Positions 7,063 to 11,071 of a stretch of DNA of 11,071 nucleotides are shown one piece after another (the stretch's first letter is position 1; every line of letters starts with the position of its first letter). Source of the stretch: an uncultured Desulfuromonadales bacterium (GTDB taxonomy: Bacteria; Desulfobacterota; Desulfuromonadia; Desulfuromonadales; Geopsychrobacteraceae); contig CAMYNC010000121.1 of the NCBI GenBank assembly GCA_947259685.1, positions 1 to 11,071 on the forward strand, written 5' to 3'. Under the pieces are notes generated by a model. It was not told the DNA's origin. It saw nothing but the letters and a program-made list of their open reading frames with translations, and searched no databases. The position numbers and the translations under genes are program-made.

Positions 7063-7191
7063 GACCTAATCCCGCTTATTTCTGCTGAGTTGATGGATCG
7101 GGTTGAGCCGTTGGAATAGAAATATGATGAGCCGTATCGGGTGGTGTTTGATGCGCGTGGATGTACCGGAGAAGGAGCCGCTTGGTTCTAA
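7063..7191 (+). pseudogene. Possible decayed coding fragment in the sseA-nfeD gap
   Basis: One frame reads SAELMDRVEPLE, an in-frame TAG (7117-7119), then KYDEPYRVVFDARGCTGEG and a stop at 7189. The composition and codon pattern look protein-like, but I do not recognise the family. A 32-codon ORF in another frame (7124-7222) has no ribosome binding site. The 366-base gap (7004-7369) otherwise contains only the REP-like element at 7279-7307, a TGTCCCCGGT half-element at 7241-7250, and the nfeD ribosome binding site. Confidence 0.25.
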
Positions 7192-7278
7192 GGTTATAGA
7201 GGATGCGGGGCCGTATCAGTAGGTGGGTTAATTGGTATTGTGTCCCCGGTTTTTCGTTCGGTATCAGACCTCAGAGGG

Positions 7279-7307
7279 TGACAGGCACCTACGGAGCCAG
7301 TCCCCGG
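7279..7307. repeat. REP-like palindrome, diverged copy
   Basis: TGACAGGCACCTACGGAGCC followed by AGTCCCCGG is a diverged version of the better palindrome at 8811-8842. Both share the ACAGGCACCT core and the GTCCCCGG end. A lone TGTCCCCGG at 7241-7249 looks like the end of another element. Such intergenic palindromes are typical of elements moved by REP-associated Y1 transposases, but no transposase is in view. Confidence 0.5.
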
Positions 7308-7369
7308 TTAAATAAATACACACTATTGAAACGTGTAACAAAAATCCAACCAATTAAAAGGAGTACGTC

Positions 7370-7840
7370 TTGCCCATTTCAATTTATCTCATTTGGTTTT
7401 TAATCGGCGTTGGATTCCTGATTGGGGAAATGGTGGTCCCCGGCTTTATTCTGATTTTCTTTACCGCCGGTAGTTGGATTGTTGCCGGTACGGTCTTTTT
7501 TCTGCCGGAATTAGCCCTGACTACCCAGATCATCATCTTCATGCTTTCATCTCTGGCTTTGCTTTTCACCCTGCGTCGTTATGGGTTGAACACCTTTAAA
7601 GGGCAAAGCAAAACCGGGGTCGATGAAGAATTTTCCAAGACCGGCCAGAAAGCTGTGGTGACCAAAGCGATTGAGCAAGGCGGTTACGGTGAAATCCAGC
7701 TGGACGGAACCTTTTGGCGCGCCACGGCTGACGTTCTGATCGATAAAGGTCAAAGAGTTGTTGTTGAGGGGCAAGAGGCAAACAACAGTCTGGTCCTGAA
7801 AGTTAAGTCCATCGCAAGTAGCACGGACAATAAGTCCTAA
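7370..7840 (+). CDS. NfeD-like membrane protein (paraslipin partner)
   Basis: A 156-residue short-form NfeD protein of the inner membrane. Two to three hydrophobic segments (about 4-19, 21-46 and 50-68) are followed by a C-terminal OB-fold (about 88-150, with GQKAVVTKAI, GYGEIQLDGTFWRA and GQRVVVEGQEANNSLVLKV). It starts at a TTG codon, chosen because AAAAGGAG lies seven bases upstream and the product then begins directly with the first membrane segment, as family members do. It lacks the N-terminal ClpP-like protease domain of long NfeD proteins. The paraslipin gene follows after 33 bases; this pairing is characteristic (E. coli ybbK/qmcA type), and the OB-fold is thought to bind or organise the SPFH oligomer. 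Confidence 0.87.
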   Translation: MPISIYLIWFLIGVGFLIGEMVVPGFILIFFTAGSWIVAGTVFFLPELALTTQIIIFMLSSLALLFTLRRYGLNTFKGQSKTGVDEEFSKTGQKAVVTKAIEQGGYGEIQLDGTFWRATADVLIDKGQRVVVEGQEANNSLVLKVKSIASSTDNKS

Positions 7841-7873
7841 CCCTTTTTCTCACCTTTAGGTAGAGGAGTCACA

Positions 7874-8800
7874 ATGGTGTCACCAGGTTTAATCATTTTT
7901 GTCGTATTGGCGGTTTTTGTCGTCATTGTTCTGGTCAAAACGGCTGTCGTTGTCCCACAGCGGATGGAGTATATTGTCGAGAGGCTTGGAAAATTCAGCA
8001 AAACTCTCGGAGCGGGCTTTCACATTCTAGTCCCCTTTCTTGACCGCGTCGCCTATAAGCGGTCCTTGAAAGAGGTCGTAATCGATGTTCAGAGCCAAAC
8101 CTGTATTACTGCGGACAACATCAGCATCGCTGTTGACGGGGTGCTTTATATGCAGGTTATGGACAGTAAGAAATCAGCCTATGGCATCGATAATTATGAA
8201 GTTGCCGCAGCTCAGTTGGCGCAGACCTCTTTGCGGTCAGTTATCGGCAAGATCGAACTGGATAAAACCTTTGAAGAACGGGACACCCTGAACCAGCAAA
8301 TTGTTGCCGCCATTGACGCTGCGGCGACCAACTGGGGGATTAAGGTTCTACGCTACGAAATTAAAGATCTGACCCCGCCGGCAACTGTTATGCAGGCGAT
8401 GGAGTCTCAGATGAAGGCCGTTCGCGAAAAGCGCGCCGCGATTGCCACCTCTGAGGGTGATCGTGATTCTCGGGTTAACCGGGCGAAAGGCTTGAAGGAA
8501 GAAGCTATCGCCATCTCTGAGGGTGAAATGACCAAGCAGATCAATGAGGCGAAGGGTAAAGCTCAAGAGATTGAGCTGGTTGCCGAGGCAACCGCCAAAG
8601 GAGTCAAGCTGATCGCTGAAGCCCTGAATGCCGAGGGCGGTGACATGGCTGCAAACCTGCGGGTTGCAGAGCAATATGTTAAGGAGTTCGGTAAGCTGGC
8701 TAAAGAAAGTAATACCATGCTGATCCCTACCAACATGGGTGATATGGCAGGCATGGTCGCGACCGCAATGTCGATTCTGGGGAAAACCAAAACAGCCTAA
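7874..8800 (+). CDS. qmcA: Paraslipin, SPFH/stomatin family membrane protein
   Basis: A 308-residue band-7/SPFH protein resembling E. coli QmcA (305 residues). An N-terminal membrane segment (about 5-24) is followed by the SPFH domain: VPQRMEYIVERLGKF, GAGFHILVPFLDRV and LRSVIGKIELDKTFEERD, then a charged helical coiled coil (about 170-250: ESQMKAVREKRA, EGEMTKQINEAKGKAQEIE) and a hydrophobic Gly/Met-rich tail (MGDMAGMVATAMSILG). Such proteins form large membrane-bound rings or scaffolds that organise microdomains and often protease complexes. GAGGAG lies seven bases before the ATG. It is co-transcribed with the upstream nfeD-like gene and ends before a palindrome and terminator. Confidence 0.92.
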   Translation: MVSPGLIIFVVLAVFVVIVLVKTAVVVPQRMEYIVERLGKFSKTLGAGFHILVPFLDRVAYKRSLKEVVIDVQSQTCITADNISIAVDGVLYMQVMDSKKSAYGIDNYEVAAAQLAQTSLRSVIGKIELDKTFEERDTLNQQIVAAIDAAATNWGIKVLRYEIKDLTPPATVMQAMESQMKAVREKRAAIATSEGDRDSRVNRAKGLKEEAIAISEGEMTKQINEAKGKAQEIELVAEATAKGVKLIAEALNAEGGDMAANLRVAEQYVKEFGKLAKESNTMLIPTNMGDMAGMVATAMSILGKTKTA

Positions 8801-8810
8801 GAACAGCGGA

Positions 8811-8842
8811 GGGGGACAGGCACCTGCGAAGCCTGTCCCCGG
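8811..8842. repeat. REP-like palindrome (best copy)
   Basis: GGGGACAGGC (8812-8821) and GCCTGTCCCC (8831-8840) form a perfect 10-bp stem around ACCTGCGAA, right after the qmcA stop. It shares core and ends with the copy at 7279-7307 and the half copy at 9684-9700, which marks a dispersed family rather than a private hairpin. It may also stabilise the qmcA mRNA 3' end. Confidence 0.65.
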
Positions 8843-8870
8843 CAGAACGCCTACCTGAGGACTTTTCATC

Positions 8871-8898
8871 GCAGACCGTTGAAGTCTGCCTTTTTAAG
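8871..8898 (+). terminator. Rho-independent terminator of nfeD-qmcA
   Basis: GCAGAC (8871-8876), a seven-base loop and GTCTGC (8884-8889) form a stem followed by CTTTTTAAG. The T-run is on the + side only, so it ends the nfeD-qmcA transcript and not the converging hicAB transcript. Confidence 0.65.
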
Positions 8899-8922
8899 TT
8901 TTCTATTGCATTAGATGTTTAC

Positions 8923-9255
8923 TCAGCCAAACGCCTGAATCTTTTCTTCAAGAGTTTCTCTGATAAATTGATTGATACTTTCGCCTTGCGTTTCTGCTGC
9001 TATTGCCACTGCAGCGTGAACTTCAGCTGGAACGCGTAAGGAAATTTTCCCCGAATAGGGTTTTTCTGGTTTCTGGCCCAGTTCGGCACAGGCGGCTAAA
9101 TAATTATCGACTGACTCAATAAAAGCGGCCTCAATTTCGTCACCATTATGGCCGTGGAAATTAATTCCGTCGCGGATTCCAACGACACGACCGATTAAGA
9201 TTTTGTCGTCCTGATCAAATTCTACATGTGCTGAATAGCCTTTGTGCTTCATCAT
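8923..9255 (-). CDS. hicB: HicB-type antitoxin
   Basis: A 110-residue type II antitoxin of the HicB family. The N-terminal half (about 5-60: GYSAHVEFDQDDKILIGRVV, DEIEAAFIESVDNYLAAC) is the partial RNase-H-like fold that covers the toxin. The C-terminal part (about 68-107: GKISLRVPAEVHAAV, ESINQFIRETL) is a ribbon-helix-helix DNA-binding domain. GGGAGG eight bases before the first of two adjacent ATGs is a strong Shine-Dalgarno. The toxin gene hicA lies 68 bases upstream on the same strand. The RHH domain probably binds the TGATATCA boxes at 9586-9641 and represses the pair. Unlike the toxin, it looks intact, so it may persist as an orphan antitoxin or regulator. Confidence 0.85.
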   Translation of the reverse strand: MMKHKGYSAHVEFDQDDKILIGRVVGIRDGINFHGHNGDEIEAAFIESVDNYLAACAELGQKPEKPYSGKISLRVPAEVHAAVAIAAETQGESINQFIRETLEEKIQAFG

Positions 9256-9323
9256 GGCTAATACCTCCCTGTGTTTCCGTTTCTACGCTTCTAACGGTTC
9301 TTGTTGCTTTGGTTTCTTTTGCA

Positions 9324-9530
9324 TCAGGGTTTAACGCCTAGCCTGAGCAAAAATCTTCTTGCCGCTTTTACCCGGTACCTTAATGCCGCCTTATCAGGGT
9401 GGGGTCGGTGGAAATATTCTCTGGCACCATCTTTTTCGAACATGACACCAGATCCTCCTTTCTCGATGACGCGACACCCAATAGCGACAAGAAGAGATTC
9501 GATCTTTGACCATTCAAGGTTGCCATTCAC
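9324..9530 (-). CDS. hicA: HicA-type toxin, start codon probably lost
   Basis: A HicA-family mRNA interferase by sequence: WSKIESLLVAIG, VMFEKDGAREYF, FHRPHPDKAALRYRVKAARR. The only conventional start (GTG 9530) gives 68 residues, has no Shine-Dalgarno and cuts off a family segment. The frame stays open upstream and reads INKTQAKTLLAIFNDPV, which is how this HicA subgroup normally begins (an initiator Met, then KTL.AIF.DPV). The codon where Met is expected (9578-9576) is ATA. The active-site loop, usually GSH or GSR, is GSG (residues 26-28 counted from the GTG). Both points suggest an inactive or poorly expressed toxin; I infer decay. A rare ATA start cannot be excluded. hicB follows 68 bases downstream. 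Confidence 0.75.
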   Translation of the reverse strand: MNGNLEWSKIESLLVAIGCRVIEKGGSGVMFEKDGAREYFHRPHPDKAALRYRVKAARRFLLRLGVKP

Positions 9531-9585
9531 CGGATCATTGAAAATGGCGAGTAGTGTTTTGGCCTGGGTTTTATTTATGGGTAGA

Positions 9586-9641
9586 TGATATCACTATATG
9601 GTATCAGGCCAAGAAGACAATGATATCACTTCTTGATATCA
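9586..9641 (-). promoter_or_regulatory. hicAB operator: four TGATATCA boxes, with promoter
   Basis: TGATATCA occurs at 9586-9593, 9621-9628 and 9634-9641, and TGGTATCA at 9599-9606. Starts are 13 bases apart within each pair and 35 between pairs, as expected for several RHH dimers binding side by side. A minus-strand promoter lies among them: TTGTCT (9620-9615), 16 bases, TATAGT (9598-9593). Binding would block the promoter, giving the usual autoregulation. The predicted start of transcription is only about ten bases before the ATA codon of hicA. Confidence 0.6.
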
Positions 9642-9658
9642 TGTGCTGTAGGCGAAAC

Positions 9659-9859
9659 TCAGAGAGGAACCTTGGAAGCCTTACCGGGGACAGGCATCTG
9701 ACGTGATTCGTTTTCATTCCCAAGCGACAACAGAATATCCCTGCTGAGTGGATCTCCGAGCCCTGCTCCATTCCACCATCGCAATGTCATATAAATCCAG
9801 AGTATTGCGGGCAGTGAAACAACCAGAAGGTAAAAGGGACACTTCCCGTATTTCAGCAT
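9659..9859 (-). CDS. Small single-TM protein of unknown function, copy 1
   Basis: A 66-residue ORF starting MLKYGKCPFYLLVVSLPAIL, with one hydrophobic segment (about 8-25), then WWNGAGLGDPLSRDILLSLG and NENES. I recognise no family. It is supported as coding because the stretch NGAGLGDPLSR..LLSLGN.NES recurs in a second copy at the right edge, where three of six base differences are silent third-position changes. The last residues (RQMPVPGKASKVPL) are encoded by a half REP-like element and unrelated DNA, so the original C-terminus has probably been replaced. No clear Shine-Dalgarno is seen before the ATG, and TGA closes the frame just upstream. The 234 bases between this gene and the DUF1456 gene (9860-10093) hold nothing I can name. 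Confidence 0.5.
   Translation of the reverse strand: MLKYGKCPFYLLVVSLPAILWIYMTLRWWNGAGLGDPLSRDILLSLGNENESRQMPVPGKASKVPL
9684..9700. repeat. Half REP-like element
   Basis: CCGGGGACAGGCATCTG matches one arm and core of the palindrome at 8811-8842 but lacks the other arm. It lies inside the 3' end of the small membrane-protein ORF, exactly where that ORF stops matching its second copy. Confidence 0.45.
9703..9772. repeat. 70-base direct repeat, copy A
   Basis: This stretch aligns without gaps to 11002-11071, with 64 of 70 bases identical; the second copy is cut by the window edge, so the repeat may be longer. It corresponds to the C-terminal part of the small membrane protein. The two copies flank the DUF1456 and DUF6172 genes. 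Confidence 0.8.
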
Positions 9860-10093
9860 TACATGTCAGCCATACGGTGGTTCTTGGCCGGGGTCGCAGC
9901 ACCCCAACCTGATAAATTGATTATACTTTTTCAGAACAACAGGGCTATTTTTACCCTTATAACCACTTTTCCGGTATCAAAACAGCGGGTTTAAGTTCAC
10001 ATGACCCCCGAGAGGGATATCCTGCCGGTGCCAGGACTTCTGCTGGGAGTAACCATTTAAAAACTTCTGGCAAGGGCTATATGGATGCTCATC

Positions 10094-10549
10094 TCAGCGA
10101 TATTTCAGCTGGACCCCCTTGAGGAAGTTACGCAGGATCTGATCGTTGCAATCCGTGTAATGTTTATGCTCTGGCCTACGGAAGAATGCGCTTAATTCAT
10201 GCTTGCTTATCTGCACCTGCGCCAGGGCCAGAATCTCCAGAACGTCTTCGGCTTTCAGATTCAAAGCAATCTTCAATTTCCGGAAAATAATATTATTGTT
10301 CAAGCGCCGCTCAGGTTCTGGTTGAGCCCCCTCTTTTTTGCCGCGCCGGTCTTGAATCAAACCATTCAGAAAAATCGCCAGCTGCTTGTCGCTGCAAGTC
10401 TGAAAGGCAGGATCAGCATCTTTTTTCAGCCAATCGCTGATCTGCCCCCGCGTTACCTGGTGACCTGCCAGAGCAAATAGAGCGATCATTTTCGCATCGT
10501 CAAAATCGAAACTGTAACGGATACGGCGCAAGATATCGTTATTGGTCAC
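10094..10549 (-). CDS. DUF1456 family protein (YehS-like)
   Basis: A 151-residue protein of the DUF1456 family, related to E. coli YehS (about 156 residues), of unknown function. It consists of two repeats of the same helical module: NDILRRIRYSFDFDDAKMIA with LAIFLNGLI (about 3-70), and NNNIIFRKLKIALNLKAEDV with ILRNFLKGVQ (about 83-150). A basic linker (QDRRGKKEG) joins them. The frame is open back to an ATG at 10696, but that adds 49 unrelated residues and overlaps the DUF6172 gene. GTG 10549 has GGAG seven bases upstream and begins exactly where the family does (VTNNDIL), so I chose it. It follows the DUF6172 gene by 88 bases on the same strand and may share its transcript. Confidence 0.85.
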   Translation of the reverse strand: MTNNDILRRIRYSFDFDDAKMIALFALAGHQVTRGQISDWLKKDADPAFQTCSDKQLAIFLNGLIQDRRGKKEGAQPEPERRLNNNIIFRKLKIALNLKAEDVLEILALAQVQISKHELSAFFRRPEHKHYTDCNDQILRNFLKGVQLKYR

Positions 10550-10637
10550 TGATCTGCTCCACTCAAAGCGGTTGGGATTCTCCAGGCGACCAATGGACCC
10601 TGGGGGGACGCGTCGGCCATCGAAGGGCAGCAGCAAG

Positions 10638-10985
10638 TTAGCTGTGCTCATCAGGCAACGGAGTTTCTGGATCAACGGGATAATTCTGCGGCTCATCTTT
10701 CGGCTTTTTTCTACGCTGCCCCGGTTTAACCAGGATTTCCAGATAAAATGATTCGAGTTGATCGGTTTCGGCCTGGGAAATGTATTTATTTATGGCGGAC
10801 AGATGAATCACTTCACTCGTTGCTTCATCCGCACCGTAGCGACAGTCGAAATCCCAGAAATCGACATTCGGGGGGAGTGTCTTACGCCGTTCCCTTTTTA
10901 TGTACTTCTTCACTTCATATTTGATGGCTTCAACGAGCCTTGGAACCTGAATCTTTGGGTGGGTCATTTTAAAGGTTTTTTTCAT
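10638..10985 (-). CDS. DUF6172 family conserved protein
   Basis: A 115-residue basic soluble protein that I match, from memory of the family pattern, to DUF6172. Features: MKKTFKMTHPKIQVPRLVEA at the start, a lysine/arginine-rich helix (KYEVKKYIKRERRKTLP), FWDFDCRYGADEATSEVIHL in the centre, and a proline-rich charged tail (RRKKPKDEPQ to the end). The function is unknown. The ATG overlaps by four bases (ATGA) the stop of the second copy of the small membrane protein gene, so the two are probably translationally coupled; a weak GGGA lies upstream. The DUF1456 gene follows. No catalytic motif is evident. Confidence 0.75.
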   Translation of the reverse strand: MKKTFKMTHPKIQVPRLVEAIKYEVKKYIKRERRKTLPPNVDFWDFDCRYGADEATSEVIHLSAINKYISQAETDQLESFYLEILVKPGQRRKKPKDEPQNYPVDPETPLPDEHS

Positions 10986-11071
10986 CGTAATCCCATAGGT
11001 TGTGATTCGTTTTTATTCCCAAGCGACAACAGAAGAACTCTACTGAGTGGGTCTCCGAGCCCTGCTCCATT
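10982..11071 (-). CDS. Small membrane protein of unknown function, copy 2 (C-terminal end only)
   Basis: The last 29 codons of a gene whose start lies beyond the right edge: NGAGLGDPLSRVLLLSLG then NKNESQPMGLR and a stop. It is a paralogue of the ORF at 9659-9859 and keeps the same frame throughout the repeat. Its short C-terminus (QPMGLR) is probably the native form. The TGA overlaps the DUF6172 ATG by four bases. Bases 11002-11071 are copy B of the 70-base direct repeat. Confidence 0.5.
   Translation of the reverse strand, partial: NGAGLGDPLSRVLLLSLGNKNESQPMGLR
11002..11071. repeat. 70-base direct repeat, copy B (cut by window edge)
   Basis: Matches copy A (9703-9772) at 64 of 70 bases in the same orientation. 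The match is still perfect at the window edge (the last 20 bases are identical), so it should continue to the right. Confidence 0.8.

Noticed and set aside
9301..9588. 95-codon + strand ORF opposite hicA
   Set aside because: Antisense shadow of hicA, with no ribosome binding site or known motif.
9714..9902. 62-codon - strand ORF overlapping the small membrane protein
   Set aside because: A different frame of the same DNA; the 9659-9859 frame is the one conserved in the second copy.
10550..10696. N-terminal extension of the DUF1456 gene to ATG 10696
   Set aside because: It overlaps the DUF6172 gene and adds 49 residues foreign to the family, while GTG 10549 has a well-placed GGAG.
8923..11071. 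Integron cassette array (small same-strand genes including a toxin-antitoxin pair)
   Set aside because: I found no attC-type sites with RYYYAAC and GTTRRRY ends between the genes, and no integrase is present.

Overview
The window looks like a chromosomal stretch of a Gram-negative bacterium, most likely a Desulfuromonadota (Geobacter/Desulfuromonas-type) organism. This is inferred from gene content: a DUF2779 nuclease, a REC-PilZ protein, an NfeD/paraslipin pair, DUF1456 and DUF6172 proteins, and GGGGACAGGC palindromes. No rRNA or other decisive marker is present, so the assignment is tentative. I see no tRNA, rRNA, CRISPR array or intact transposon.

Left part (1-5339, + strand). The window opens inside the 3' half of an acyl-CoA dehydrogenase gene. 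Next come a DUF2779 protein (PD-(D/E)XK nuclease plus Fe-S cysteines plus DEDD exonuclease-like half) and, overlapping it by four bases, a GluR0-like ligand-gated potassium channel. A short relic of a second DUF2779 gene lies just downstream of the channel. A spermidine-synthase-like methyltransferase-fold protein and a receiver-PilZ protein with a degenerate receiver follow.

Middle part (5340-8900, + strand). A compact unit at 5392-5524 has a good sigma70-type promoter, a strong Shine-Dalgarno, a 23-codon ORF and a GNRA-capped terminator hairpin that lies inside the ORF. It precedes a DUF1353 gene. Then come a 3-mercaptopyruvate sulfurtransferase (sseA), a 366-base gap holding decayed coding sequence and a REP-like element, and an nfeD-qmcA (paraslipin) operon ending in a second REP-like palindrome and a terminator.

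Right part (8923-11071, - strand). This looks like accessory DNA. It holds a hicAB toxin-antitoxin pair whose toxin seems to have lost its start codon (ATG to ATA) and carries a Gly in the usual GSH/GSR position. Four TGATATCA-type operator boxes lie in front of it in two evenly spaced pairs. Further right are a small single-TM protein, a DUF1456 (YehS-like) gene, a DUF6172 gene, and the end of a second copy of the small membrane protein gene, which overlaps the DUF6172 start. A 70-base stretch of this gene is repeated (9703-9772 and 11002-11071), so the region has been duplicated and rearranged.

The best candidates for something undescribed are the promoter/sORF/terminator unit before DUF1353, the translationally coupled nuclease-channel pair, and the duplicated small-membrane-protein/DUF6172 module. 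None is proven by sequence alone.
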